This document shows positions 28,235 through 37,133 of a stretch of DNA of 58,167 nt, one piece after another; the first letter of the stretch is position 1; each line of letters starts with the position of its first letter. Origin of the DNA: Palsa-459 sp035937595 (GTDB taxonomy: Bacteria; Actinomycetota; Acidimicrobiia; Acidimicrobiales; RAAP-2); the NCBI GenBank assembly GCA_035937595.1, contig DASZHS010000015.1, positions 1-58,167 of the forward strand, written 5' to 3'. The position numbers and the translations under genes are program-made. Below the pieces are notes generated by a model. That model was not told the DNA's origin, searched no databases, and saw nothing but the letters and a program-made list of their open reading frames with translations.

Positions 28235-29343
28235 GCGCGCTCGAGAACACCGCGCCCTTCGGGGTGTACGTCCACGTGCCCTTCTGCCGCGCACGCTGCG
28301 ACTACTGCGCGTTCGCGACCTGGACGGACAAGGACCACCTCATCGCCGGGTATGTCGCCGCCGTGCACGCAGAGCTCGCGCGGCGTCGCTCCGCGGGGAC
28401 GATGCGACCCGCGACGTCGGTCTTCTTCGGGGGTGGCACGCCGTCGAGGGTGCCCGCCGCCGACCTCTGCTCGGTGCTCGCCGCGATCGAGCGCCGCGCG
28501 GGCGCGGAGGTCACCGTCGAGTGCAACCCCGAGGACGTCGACGCGGCGCGGCTCGGCGCGTACCGCGATGCCGGGGTGACGCGGCTCAGCCTGGGGATCC
28601 AGTCGACCAGCGACCGCGTGCTCCGCTCGCTCGGACGCCGGCACGGCACGGGCGCCCTCGCGCGGGTCGCCGCCGTCGTCGCCGGCGTCGGGTTCGAGTC
28701 CTGGAACGTCGACCTCATCATCGGGGACACCGCCGAGGACGACGCCGACCTCGACCGCACGCTCGACGACGTCCTCGGGCTCGACGCGCCGCCCCCGCAC
28801 CTGAGCGCCTACGCGCTCACCCCCGAGCCCGGGACGCCGCTCGGCGACGACCCGTCACGGCGCCCCGACGACGACGTCGTCGCGCGTCGCTACGAGACCG
28901 TCGACGCGAGGCTCGTCGCGGCGGGGTACCGCTGGGAGGAGGTGTCCAACTGGGCGCTGCCCGGCCACGAGGCCCGCCACAACTGGCTCTACTGGACCGG
29001 CGGCGAGTACGCGGGCGTCGGGTGCGCGGCGCACAGCCACCTCGGCGGGGTGCGGTCGTGGAACGTCCGGACCCCGCAGCGCTACTGCGACCTCCTTGCG
29101 CGGGGCGACGACCCGACGGCGGGCAGCGAGACGCTCGACGCGGCGGCGAGGTCCTTCGAGGCGGCGACCCTGCTCCTGCGCACGCGGCGCGGCGTGCCCG
29201 CCGACGCCTTCGACGACGTCGACGCGCTCGAGGACCTCGTGGAGCGCCGCGGCGACCGCGTCGTCCTCACCGTGCGCGGACGGCTGCTCGCGAACCAGGT
29301 GAGCGTGCGCCTCCGCGAGGGGGCGCACGCAGCCGACCGGTAG
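28231..29343 (+). CDS. hemW: Radical SAM protein HemW (coproporphyrinogen III oxidase-like, haem chaperone)
   Basis: About 370 residues. The radical SAM cluster motif is C19-x3-C23-x2-C26 (VPFCRARCDYC), followed by FFGGGTPSRVP and the LSLGIQS strand. HemW family members bind haem and were long annotated as oxygen-independent coproporphyrinogen oxidases. There is no ATG, GTG or TTG near the expected N-terminus. The family's usual PFGVYVHVPFC begins before the first in-frame GTG (28264), so I chose CTG 28231, which overlaps the recO stop as CTGA. Confidence 0.9.
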   Translation: MSALENTAPFGVYVHVPFCRARCDYCAFATWTDKDHLIAGYVAAVHAELARRRSAGTMRPATSVFFGGGTPSRVPAADLCSVLAAIERRAGAEVTVECNPEDVDAARLGAYRDAGVTRLSLGIQSTSDRVLRSLGRRHGTGALARVAAVVAGVGFESWNVDLIIGDTAEDDADLDRTLDDVLGLDAPPPHLSAYALTPEPGTPLGDDPSRRPDDDVVARRYETVDARLVAAGYRWEEVSNWALPGHEARHNWLYWTGGEYAGVGCAAHSHLGGVRSWNVRTPQRYCDLLARGDDPTAGSETLDAAARSFEAATLLLRTRRGVPADAFDDVDALEDLVERRGDRVVLTVRGRLLANQVSVRLREGAHAADR

Positions 29344-29346
29344 TGT
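29341..29346 (+). promoter_or_regulatory. Leaderless-type -10 box for glyS
   Basis: TAGTGT, whose first three bases are the hemW stop codon, lies 8 nt upstream of the glyS ATG. Confidence 0.4.
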
Positions 29347-29354
29347 CGCGCCCC

Positions 29355-30674
29355 ATGGCCGAGGACGCGGACCCGTCGCTGTTCGACAAGGTCGTGAACC
29401 TCTGCAAGGTGCGCGGCTTCGTGTTTCCCTCCGCCGAGATCTACGGCGGGTTCCGCTCGGCGTACGACTACGGCCCGCTCGGCGTGCTGCTGCTGCGGAA
29501 CGTGAAGGGCGCGTGGTGGCGGTCGATGATCCAGCTGCGCGACGACGTCGTGGCGATCGACGCGGCGATCCTGTCGCCACCGGCGGTCTGGGAGGCCTCG
29601 GGGCACCTCTCCAACTTCACCGACCCGATGGTCGACTGCCGCAGCTGCAAGGAGCGCTGGCGCGCCGACCAGATTGGGGACACCTGCCCCAACTGCGGCT
29701 CCCACGACCTCACCGAGGCACGGGCGTTCCACCTGATGTTCAAGACCCACGCCGGGCCGATCGAGGACGAGGGCCACGTCGCCTACCTGCGCCCCGAGAC
29801 CGCCCAGGGCATGTTCACGAACTTCGCCAACGTGCTCCGCACGACGCGCAAGAAGCCGCCGTTCGGCATCGCCCAGACCGGCAAGGCCTTCCGCAACGAG
29901 ATCACCCCGCAGAACTTCATCTTCCGGACCCGCGAGTTCGAGCTCATGGAGCTCGAGTACTTCGTCCCGCCCGCCGACGCGTCCCGGTGGTTCGACTACT
30001 GGCTCGACCAGCGCCTCAGCTGGCACCTCTCGCTCGGGATCAAGCCGGACCACCTCCGCTCGCGGTTCCACGAGTCCGACGAGCTCAGCCACTACTCGGC
30101 GCAGACCGCCGACATCGAGTTCCTCTACCCCTGGGGATGGGGGGAGCTCGAGGGCGTCGCCAACCGCACCGACTACGACCTGCGGGCCCACGCCGCGGCC
30201 TCGGGGGAGGCGCTCGACTACTTCGACCAGGCGACGGGGGAGCGGTTCACGCCGTTCGTGATCGAGCCGGCGCTCGGGGCGACCCGCTCGATGATGGCGT
30301 TCCTCCTCTCGGCCTACGACGAGGACGAGATCGGGGGCGAGCGGCGCGCCGTGCTGCGGCTCGACTGGCGACTCGCCCCCTACCAGGTCGCCGTGCTCCC
30401 GCTCTCGAAGAAGCCCGAGCTCGAGACGACGTCGCGCGAGGTGCTCGGGCTGCTCCAGCCGCACTTCATGTGCGACTACGACGTGACCCAGTCCATCGGG
30501 CGCCGGTACCGGCGCCAGGACGAGGTGGGCACGCCGTGGTGCGTGACGGTGGACTTCGACTCGCTCGAGGACCGCGCCGTCACCGTGCGGGACCGCGACA
30601 CGACCGAGCAGGTCCGCGTCCCGATCGCGGGGCTCCTCGACGAGCTGCGGGGCCGCGCCGGCGAGGCGAGCTGA
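29355..30674 (+). CDS. glyS: Glycyl-tRNA synthetase (homodimeric alpha2 type)
   Basis: A 439-residue class II synthetase charging tRNA-Gly. The N-terminal KVVNLCKVRGFVFPSAEIYGGF and YDYGPLGVLL blocks, then a zinc-binding CRSC...CPNC pair, are typical of the bacterial alpha2 enzyme. Class II motif 2 is in GKAFRNEITPQNFIFRTREFELMELEYF and motif 3 near EPALGATRSMMAF. The C-terminal anticodon-binding domain starts around residue 330. The gene is convergent with the DrrB-like permease, 15 nt apart. Confidence 0.97.
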   Translation: MAEDADPSLFDKVVNLCKVRGFVFPSAEIYGGFRSAYDYGPLGVLLLRNVKGAWWRSMIQLRDDVVAIDAAILSPPAVWEASGHLSNFTDPMVDCRSCKERWRADQIGDTCPNCGSHDLTEARAFHLMFKTHAGPIEDEGHVAYLRPETAQGMFTNFANVLRTTRKKPPFGIAQTGKAFRNEITPQNFIFRTREFELMELEYFVPPADASRWFDYWLDQRLSWHLSLGIKPDHLRSRFHESDELSHYSAQTADIEFLYPWGWGELEGVANRTDYDLRAHAAASGEALDYFDQATGERFTPFVIEPALGATRSMMAFLLSAYDEDEIGGERRAVLRLDWRLAPYQVAVLPLSKKPELETTSREVLGLLQPHFMCDYDVTQSIGRRYRRQDEVGTPWCVTVDFDSLEDRAVTVRDRDTTEQVRVPIAGLLDELRGRAGEAS

Positions 30675-30689
30675 GCGACCCCGGCGACC

Positions 30690-31514
30690 TCAGAGGGCGT
30701 TGCGGAACTTGCGGATCGAGAGCGGCGCCATGATCGCGAGGATCACGAGGCTGATCCCGATCGCCCACAGCCCCTGGTGGGCGTGCAGCGCAGGAAAGCC
30801 GATCATGAGGTGCCGCGTGGCGTTCGCCACCTGGCTCACGGGCTGGTAGGTCGCGAACCCCTGCAGCCACGACGGCATCCGCGCGGGGCTCACGAAGCAC
30901 GACGAGGCGAAGGTGAGCGGGAACAGGATCGGGAAGGCCATGACCTGGGCGGTCTCGGTGTTCGGCGCGGCGAGGCCGATGTAGGCGAACCCCCAGCTGA
31001 GCGCGTAGGCGAACACCAGCATGACGACGCACCCCGCGAGGTAGCTGATGACGCCCTGGCTCGGGCGGAAGCCCACGGCGATGCCGACGACGGTCATCAC
31101 GAAGATGACGAAGACGTTGCGGCAGACGTCGGACATCGTCCGTCCCGCCAGCACCGCGGTGCGCGACATCGGCAGGGCGCGGAACCGCTCGATGAGCCCC
31201 TTCTGCAGGTCGTCGGCGAGGCCGATGGCGGTCGAGACGGCGCCGAAGCAGACGGTCTGCACGAAGATCCCCGGCATGAGGTAGTTCACGTAGGAGTAGG
31301 AGCCCACGTGGCCGATCGAGCCGGCGAACACGTACCGGAACAAGAGCACGAACATGATGGGCTGCAGCGTCGAGAAGAAGAGCATCTCGGGGATGCGCAG
31401 GATCGCGAGGAGGTTGCGCCAGGTGATCGTGGCGACGTTGGCGAGCGCCCAGCCGAGGTTCGACCCCGACGGCACGGCTGGCCCGGTGCGCAGCTCGACG
31501 TCGATGGCCGTCAT
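30690..31514 (-). CDS. ABC-2 type transporter permease (DrrB-like)
   Basis: A 274-residue integral membrane subunit with about six hydrophobic segments. The block LMPGIFVQTVCFGAVSTAIGLADDLQKGLIERFRALPMSR is characteristic of daunorubicin-resistance DrrB-type permeases. The ATG at 31514 lies within the end of the ATPase gene (ATGA overlap). The pair is probably a lipid or drug exporter; the substrate is unknown. Confidence 0.92.
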   Translation of the reverse strand: MTAIDVELRTGPAVPSGSNLGWALANVATITWRNLLAILRIPEMLFFSTLQPIMFVLLFRYVFAGSIGHVGSYSYVNYLMPGIFVQTVCFGAVSTAIGLADDLQKGLIERFRALPMSRTAVLAGRTMSDVCRNVFVIFVMTVVGIAVGFRPSQGVISYLAGCVVMLVFAYALSWGFAYIGLAAPNTETAQVMAFPILFPLTFASSCFVSPARMPSWLQGFATYQPVSQVANATRHLMIGFPALHAHQGLWAIGISLVILAIMAPLSIRKFRNAL

Positions 31515-32506
31515 CGTCCCCTCCTCCCGCCGGCGGCGACGGGCTCGTTGGCCGGCTCGGCCTCGGTTCGCCGTCCCGTGAGGCTCAAGAAGACGTCGTC
31601 GAGGCTCGGCTCGCGGAGCACGATGCCCGTGACGATCACGCCGGCGCCGTCGAGTCGCCGGAGCGCCTCGGCGGTCTTCGCAGGCCCGTGGTCCACCGTG
31701 AGCTCGAGGCTCGTCCCCTCGACCACCGCGTCGTGCTCGGCGAGGTCGGCGAGCAGCCCCACGGCGGTCGCGACCTCCGCCTCCTTGCCCAAGGTGAGGG
31801 CGATCACCGTCTCGCCGAGCCCGGCCTTGAGATCCGCGGGCTTGCCCGCCGCGATGATGTGGCCGTGGTCGACGACCACGAGCTCCTTGCACAGCCGGTC
31901 CGCCTCTTCGAGGTACTGGGTGGTGAGCAGGATCGTCGTGCCGTCCGCCACGAGCCGCTCGATCACCCCGAACAGGTCTTGCCGGCTCTGCGGGTCGAGC
32001 CCCGAGGTTGGCTCGTCCAAGAACAGCAGCGGCGGCGAGGCGACGAGCGACGCCGCGAGGTCCAAGCGCCGCCGCATGCCGCCCGAGTAGGTCTTGACCG
32101 GTCGGGTGGCGGCGTCGGCAAGGCCGAAGAGCTCGAGCAGCTCCGCCGCCCTCGTCTTCGCGGCGTCGCGTGAGAGCCGGCAGAGCCGGCCGATCATCTT
32201 CAGGTTCTCCATGCCCGTGAGGTTCTCGTCGACCGTCGCGTACTGGCCCGCGAGCCCGATGCGCAGCCGCACCTGGTGCCCCTGTCGCTGCACGTCCAGC
32301 CCGAAGATGCTCGCCGAGCCGCTGTCCGGCGTGAGGATCGTCGACAGGATCCGCACGAGCGTGGTCTTGCCGGCGCCGTTCGGGCCGAGCAGCCCGAAGC
32401 ACTCGCCGGCAGGGACCTCGAGCGAGACGCCGTCGAGGGCGCGGACGTTCCCCTTGGGGAAGACCTTGACGAGGTCACGTGCGTCGACGGCGAGCTCGGC
32501 GGACAT
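31511..32506 (-). CDS. ABC transporter ATP-binding protein (DrrA-like)
   Basis: A 331-residue ATPase. Walker A GPNGAGKTT is at 41-49. DrrA-type features follow: GLAGQYATVDENLTGMENL, the signature YSGGMRRRLDLA, Walker B LLFLDEPTSGLDPQSR and the LTTQYLEEADRL switch region. A C-terminal extension (EPSLDDVFLSLTG) is typical of the daunorubicin-resistance subfamily. It is divergent from ppdK. TAGGGT 7 nt before the ATG suggests a leaderless transcript. Confidence 0.94.
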   Translation of the reverse strand: MSAELAVDARDLVKVFPKGNVRALDGVSLEVPAGECFGLLGPNGAGKTTLVRILSTILTPDSGSASIFGLDVQRQGHQVRLRIGLAGQYATVDENLTGMENLKMIGRLCRLSRDAAKTRAAELLELFGLADAATRPVKTYSGGMRRRLDLAASLVASPPLLFLDEPTSGLDPQSRQDLFGVIERLVADGTTILLTTQYLEEADRLCKELVVVDHGHIIAAGKPADLKAGLGETVIALTLGKEAEVATAVGLLADLAEHDAVVEGTSLELTVDHGPAKTAEALRRLDGAGVIVTGIVLREPSLDDVFLSLTGRRTEAEPANEPVAAGGRRGR

Positions 32507-32513
32507 CGCCGCG

Positions 32514-32519
32514 ACCCTA
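32514..32519 (-). promoter_or_regulatory. Leaderless-type -10 box for the DrrAB-like operon
   Basis: TAGGGT on the minus strand, 7 nt from the ATG at 32506. Confidence 0.5.
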
Positions 32520-32550
32520 GCGGCGGGTGTCCTCGCGGCCGTCGATCTGA

Positions 32551-32569
32551 CGACGCCCTCCGGGCGTCG
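32551..32569. promoter_or_regulatory. Hyphenated palindrome between divergent DrrA-like and ppdK promoters
   Basis: CGACGCCC, a 3 nt spacer TCC and GGGCGTCG form perfect 8-bp arms. The element ends 14 nt upstream of the ppdK -10 box, where a -35 element would lie, and about 30 nt from the DrrA-type -10 box. It could be an operator or simply a stable hairpin; no protein is known to me for this sequence. Confidence 0.45.
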
Positions 32570-32583
32570 AGCGCGAGGGCCCG

Positions 32584-32589
32584 TAGCAT
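32584..32589 (+). promoter_or_regulatory. -10 box for ppdK
   Basis: TAGCAT lies 28 nt before the ppdK ATG, leaving room for a short leader that carries the ribosome site GAGGGAG at about 32603-32609. This contrasts with the leaderless neighbours. Confidence 0.45.
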
Positions 32590-32617
32590 CGGTGTCCACG
32601 ACGAGGGAGCAGCCTGC

Positions 32618-35263
32618 ATGCGGTACGTCTACGACTTCGGCCACGCGCACCGACGTCCCCCGATGGAGCTGAAGGACCTCCTCGGCGGCAAGGGCGCGAA
32701 CCTCGCAGAGATGACGTCCGTGCTCAAGCTGCCGGTGCCGCCGGGGTTCACGATCACGACCGACGCGTGTCGCGCGTGGCTCACCGGCGTCATGCCCGAG
32801 GGGCTCGTCGATGAGATCGCGCGGGCGCGACGCCGCCTCGAGCGCGCGATGGGCAAGCGGCTGGGTGACGCGCGCGACCCGCTGCTCGTCTCGGTGCGGT
32901 CGGGGGCGAAGTTCTCGATGCCCGGGATGATGGACACCGTCCTCAACCTCGGCCTCAACGACCGCTCCGTCGAGGGCCTCGCCGAGCAGACCGACGACCG
33001 GCGCTTCGCGCTCGACTCGTACCGGCGCTTCATCTCGATGTACGGCCGCATCGTGCTCGGCATCGACGGGGCGGCGTTCGACGAGCCGTTCGACAAGGCG
33101 AAGGCCGACGTCGGGGCGTCGAGCGACGCCGCCGTGCCCTTTGAGCGGCTCGCCGTGCTCGTCGACGAGCTCCAGCAGGTCGTGGCGGACGCCACCGGCC
33201 GACCGTTCCCCCAGGACCCCGCCGTGCAGCTCCTGGGTGCCGTCGAGGCGGTGTTCGCGAGCTGGGGCGGGGACCGGGCGATCGCCTACCGCGAGCGCGA
33301 GGGGATCCCCCACGACCTCGGCACCGCCGTCAACGTCCAGGCGATGGTGTTCGGGAACCGCGACGACCGCTCGGGCACCGGCGTCGGGTTCACGCGCGAC
33401 CCCGCGACGGGCAAGCGGGGCGCCTACGGCGACTTCCTCATCAACGCCCAGGGCGAGGACGTGGTCGCGGGGATCCGGCTCACCGAGCCGCTGAGCGCGG
33501 TGCGACGGCGGTTCCCGAAGGTGCACCAAGAGCTGCTCGCGATCTTCGGCCGTCTCGAGCGCCACTACCGGGACATGTGCGACACGGAGTTCACGATCGA
33601 GCAGGGACGCTTGTGGATGCTGCAGACCCGCGTCGGCAAGCGCACGGGGCACGCCGCGCTGCGCATGGCCGTCGAGATGACGCGCGCCGGGGACCTGCGG
33701 ATCTCGCGGCGCGACGCGGTCGCCCGGATCACCGAGGACCACCTCGACCAGGTGCTGCATCCACAGTTCGCCGCCACGCGCCCGCCCGCCATCGCGACGG
33801 GGCTCGGCGCGTCGCCGGGCGCGGCGGTGGGGCGGTGCTACTTCTCGGCCGACGACGCCCTCGAGGCGTCGGTGCGCGGCGAGGCCGTCCTGCTCGTGCG
33901 GCCCGAGACGTCGCCCGACGACGTCCGCGGGATGCTCGCCGCGACGGGCATCCTGACCTCGCGCGGCGGCCTCGTCTCGCACGCCGCGGTCGTGGCGCGC
34001 GGGTGGGGCAAGCCCGCCGTGGTCGGCGCCGAGGCGGTCGTCGTCACCGGTCGGCACGCGACGATCGCCGGGCACGAGGTCGACGAGGGCGACTGGCTCT
34101 CCATCGACGGCGCGACGGGTGCGATCATGCTCGGGGCCGTCCCGCTCGCCGAGGCGACGGCGCCGAAGGAGCTGACGACGATCCTGTCGTGGGCCGACGC
34201 CATTCGACGAGGGCACCTCAGGGTGCGCGCGAACGCCGACACGGGTCCCGACGCTGCCGCGGCGCGCCGACTGGGTGCGGAGGGCATCGGGCTGTGCCGC
34301 ACCGAGCACATGTTCCTCGCCGAGGACCGGCTCCCCATCGTGCGGCGGATGATCCTCGCCACGGACCCCGCCGCGATCGTCGACGCCCTCGAGGCGCTGC
34401 GCGTCGCGCAGCGCGCGGACTTCCTCGAGATCCTGGAGGCGATGGACGGGCTGCCCGTGACCGTTCGGCTGCTCGACCCCCCGCTGCACGAGTTCCTCCC
34501 CTCGACCGAGGAGCTCGCGGTCAAGGAGGCCGCCAGCGGGCTGACCGCAGAGGAGCGCGCCCTCCTCGTCGCCGCGCGCTCCTGGCGCGAGGTGAACCCG
34601 ATGCTCGGGACGAGGGGCGTCCGCCTCGGCGTCGTGCGACCCGGGCTCTACCAGATGCAGGTCCGCGCGCTGATGGAGGCGGCCCTCCAGCGACTCGATG
34701 CCGGGGGTCGACCCGTCATCGAGGTCATGATCCCGCTCACGGTCTCGCGCGCCGAGCTCGAGCTCGCGCGCGACTGGGTGGAGCGGGCGATCGACGAGGC
34801 GGTCCCCGCCGCCGCGGCGCGGCGCCGCCTCCGGGTGACCATCGGCACGATGGTCGAGACACCGAGGGCCGCCCTGGTCGCCGGTGAGCTCGCCTTGGCC
34901 GCGGACTTCTTCAGCTTCGGCACGAACGACCTGACCCAGATGACGTTCGGGTTCAGCCGCGACGACGTCGAGGGTCGGCTGATGACCCCGTACCTCGAGC
35001 TCGGGCTCCTGCCGCACAACCCGTTCGACACGATCGACGCACCGGGCGTGGGCGAGCTCGTGCGGATCGCGGTGACCGAGGGGCGCCGCGCGAAGCCGGG
35101 GCTCAAGTGCGGGGTCTGCGGCGAGCACGGGGGCGACCCCGCGTCGATCGAGCTCTTCGCACGCCTCGGGCTCGACTACGTGAGCTGCTCGCCGTACCGG
35201 GTCCCGGTCGCTCGGCTCGCCGCCGCGCAGGCGGTGATCTCGGGCGCCGCGGCTCGGGGCTGA
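32618..35263 (+). CDS. ppdK: Pyruvate, phosphate dikinase
   Basis: An 881-residue enzyme interconverting pyruvate + ATP + Pi and PEP + AMP + PPi. The N-terminal ATP-grasp region begins with KDLLGGKGANLAEM. The swivelling His domain has TSRGGLVSHAAVVARGWGKPAVVG with phospho-acceptor H455. The C-terminal PEP/pyruvate barrel ends with KCGVCGEHGGDP (C831 and C834, one of which is the catalytic acid) and DYVSCSPYRVPVARLAAAQA. The start is supported by a GAGGGAG ribosome site. With pckG at 54587 it gives the cell two routes to PEP. Confidence 0.97.
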   Translation: MRYVYDFGHAHRRPPMELKDLLGGKGANLAEMTSVLKLPVPPGFTITTDACRAWLTGVMPEGLVDEIARARRRLERAMGKRLGDARDPLLVSVRSGAKFSMPGMMDTVLNLGLNDRSVEGLAEQTDDRRFALDSYRRFISMYGRIVLGIDGAAFDEPFDKAKADVGASSDAAVPFERLAVLVDELQQVVADATGRPFPQDPAVQLLGAVEAVFASWGGDRAIAYREREGIPHDLGTAVNVQAMVFGNRDDRSGTGVGFTRDPATGKRGAYGDFLINAQGEDVVAGIRLTEPLSAVRRRFPKVHQELLAIFGRLERHYRDMCDTEFTIEQGRLWMLQTRVGKRTGHAALRMAVEMTRAGDLRISRRDAVARITEDHLDQVLHPQFAATRPPAIATGLGASPGAAVGRCYFSADDALEASVRGEAVLLVRPETSPDDVRGMLAATGILTSRGGLVSHAAVVARGWGKPAVVGAEAVVVTGRHATIAGHEVDEGDWLSIDGATGAIMLGAVPLAEATAPKELTTILSWADAIRRGHLRVRANADTGPDAAAARRLGAEGIGLCRTEHMFLAEDRLPIVRRMILATDPAAIVDALEALRVAQRADFLEILEAMDGLPVTVRLLDPPLHEFLPSTEELAVKEAASGLTAEERALLVAARSWREVNPMLGTRGVRLGVVRPGLYQMQVRALMEAALQRLDAGGRPVIEVMIPLTVSRAELELARDWVERAIDEAVPAAAARRRLRVTIGTMVETPRAALVAGELALAADFFSFGTNDLTQMTFGFSRDDVEGRLMTPYLELGLLPHNPFDTIDAPGVGELVRIAVTEGRRAKPGLKCGVCGEHGGDPASIELFARLGLDYVSCSPYRVPVARLAAAQAVISGAAARG

Positions 35264-35282
35264 CGGCGTCCGAGCGGCGCGG

Positions 35283-35288
35283 TACCGT
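35283..35288 (+). promoter_or_regulatory. Leaderless-type -10 box for dnaG
   Basis: TACCGT lies 6 nt upstream of the dnaG ATG at 35295. Confidence 0.5.
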
Positions 35289-35294
35289 CCCTCC

Positions 35295-37133
35295 ATGTCG
35301 GTCGCCCCCGAAGAGATCGCCCAGGTCCGCGCGGCGACGGACCTCGGGGTCCTCATCGGGGAGCACGTCGCGCTGCGCAAGACCGGTCGCCGGCTCACGG
35401 GGCTGTGCCCGTTCCATGAGGAGAAGACGCCGTCGTTCTCCGTCAACGTAGAAGAGGGGCTCTACTACTGCTTCGGGTGCCAGGCGAAGGGTGACGCGAT
35501 CACCTTCGTGCGCGAGACCCAGCACCTCGACTTCATCGACGCGCTCCGCCAGCTCGCCGACCGTGCCGGCATCCAGCTGCACGAGGACCGCGACGCGGGC
35601 GCCGGTGGGTGGCGCGACAAGTCCGTGCTCTACGACGCCGTCGAGCGCGCGGTCGCCTGGTACCACGAGCGGCTGCTGTCGGCCCCCGACGCCGGCCGCG
35701 CGAGGGACTACCTGCGGAGCCGCGGCTACGACGCGGAGACGGTGCGCGAGTTCCGGCTGGGTTGGGCGCCCGACGAGTGGGACCAGCTCGTCGGCCACCT
35801 CCGGCTCGAGCCGGCGGTCGCGACCTCGTCGGGACTCGGCTTCGTCAACAATGCCGGACGGCTCCAGGACGCGATGCGGGCGAGGGTGCTCTTCCCCATC
35901 CTCGACCCGGGCGGTCGCCCGATCGCGATCGGCGGGCGGATCCTGCCGGCCGCAGACGGGTCGACGTCCCCGTCGGGTCGCGTGGAGCCGAAGTACAAGA
36001 ACACCCAGGAGACCGCGATCTACCAGAAGCGCAGGACGCTCTACGCGCTGAACTGGGCGAAGCAGGACGTCGTCGCCACGAGCGAGATCGTCGTCTGCGA
36101 GGGCTACACCGACGTGATCGGGTTCTTCCGGGCGGGCGTGCGCCGCGCCGTGGCGACGTGCGGCACCGCGCTCGCCGAGGACCACTTCCGGGTGATGCGC
36201 AACTTCGCGAAGCGCATCGTGCTCGCCTACGACGCCGACGCGGCGGGCCAGAACGCGGCCGAGAGCGTCTACCAGTGGGAGCGCACCCATGAGGTCGAGG
36301 TCGCGGTGTGCCGGCTCCCGGCCGGGTCGGATCCCGCGGACCTCGCCGGCCGCGACCCCGAGGCGCTGGCGGCCTCGGTCCGCGACGCCGTCCCCTTCTT
36401 GCAGTTCCGCCTCGACGCCGCGCTGGTCGGGGCGGACGTGACGACGCCGGAGGGCCGTGCGCGCGCCGCAGAGCGCGCGCTCGACGTCATCGCCGAGCAC
36501 CCGAGCGACCTCGTGCGTGACCAGTACGTGATGCAGGTCGCCGACCGGTGCCGCCTCGACCCCGAGCTCCTTCGCGCCGACGTGGCGAGACGGCGCAGGT
36601 CCCCGACGCATCGCGCCGCGCCGCGCGTCCGGCCCGCGGCGTCGACGCCGCCACCCGGTGGCACGGACCGCGCGGGCCTCGAGGCGCTCCGCTTCGCTTT
36701 GCACGACCCCGACGCGATGCTGTCGCGGTTGTCGTCGGTCCTGTTCCTCGATGACGTCCAGCGTCGCGCCTACGAAGCGATCACCTCGGGGGACGGCCAC
36801 CTCGCGGCGATCGACGAGGCCCGGGCCGTCGGCGAGGACGACGTCGCGGACCTGCTCAGCCGACTGCTCGTCGAGGAGCCCCAGCAGCCCCCCGACGGCA
36901 CGGACCCGATCGCCTCGGTCGTCGCACAGCTCGTCCGGCACGCGACACGTCGCGTGCTCTCGGCACGCGAGTCGGCGGTGCGGTCCGGCGACCTCGAGGC
37001 TCGCGACGTCGTCGACGAGATCTCGGTCGCCAAGGAGCTGGTCGCGCGCCTCGAGGGGGCCGACGGGCTGGCGGCCGAGCGCGAGCTCGTCGAGTGGCTC
37101 GCCGGAGAAGAGGTGCCCCATGCCGTCGGGTGA
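35295..37133 (+). CDS. dnaG: DNA primase DnaG
   Basis: A 612-residue primase that synthesises RNA primers at the replication fork. The N-terminal CHC2 zinc finger is CPFHEEKTPSFSVN...YYCFGC. The Toprim catalytic core has VVCEGYTDVIGF (catalytic Glu) and LAYDADAAGQNA (metal-binding Asp). The C-terminal third, after a Pro/Arg-rich linker at about 430-460, is the helicase-binding domain. Its 3' end overlaps the sigma-factor gene by 14 nt, recalling the dnaG-rpoD linkage of the macromolecular-synthesis operon. Confidence 0.97.
   Translation: MSVAPEEIAQVRAATDLGVLIGEHVALRKTGRRLTGLCPFHEEKTPSFSVNVEEGLYYCFGCQAKGDAITFVRETQHLDFIDALRQLADRAGIQLHEDRDAGAGGWRDKSVLYDAVERAVAWYHERLLSAPDAGRARDYLRSRGYDAETVREFRLGWAPDEWDQLVGHLRLEPAVATSSGLGFVNNAGRLQDAMRARVLFPILDPGGRPIAIGGRILPAADGSTSPSGRVEPKYKNTQETAIYQKRRTLYALNWAKQDVVATSEIVVCEGYTDVIGFFRAGVRRAVATCGTALAEDHFRVMRNFAKRIVLAYDADAAGQNAAESVYQWERTHEVEVAVCRLPAGSDPADLAGRDPEALAASVRDAVPFLQFRLDAALVGADVTTPEGRARAAERALDVIAEHPSDLVRDQYVMQVADRCRLDPELLRADVARRRRSPTHRAAPRVRPAASTPPPGGTDRAGLEALRFALHDPDAMLSRLSSVLFLDDVQRRAYEAITSGDGHLAAIDEARAVGEDDVADLLSRLLVEEPQQPPDGTDPIASVVAQLVRHATRRVLSARESAVRSGDLEARDVVDEISVAKELVARLEGADGLAAERELVEWLAGEEVPHAVG

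Noticed and set aside
31511..35446. A 1311-residue open frame on the minus strand running across ppdK
   Set aside because: Only its downstream end (31511-32506) is the DrrA-like ATPase. The remainder is Arg/Pro/Gly/Val-rich antisense of ppdK with no domains, a usual effect of very high GC.
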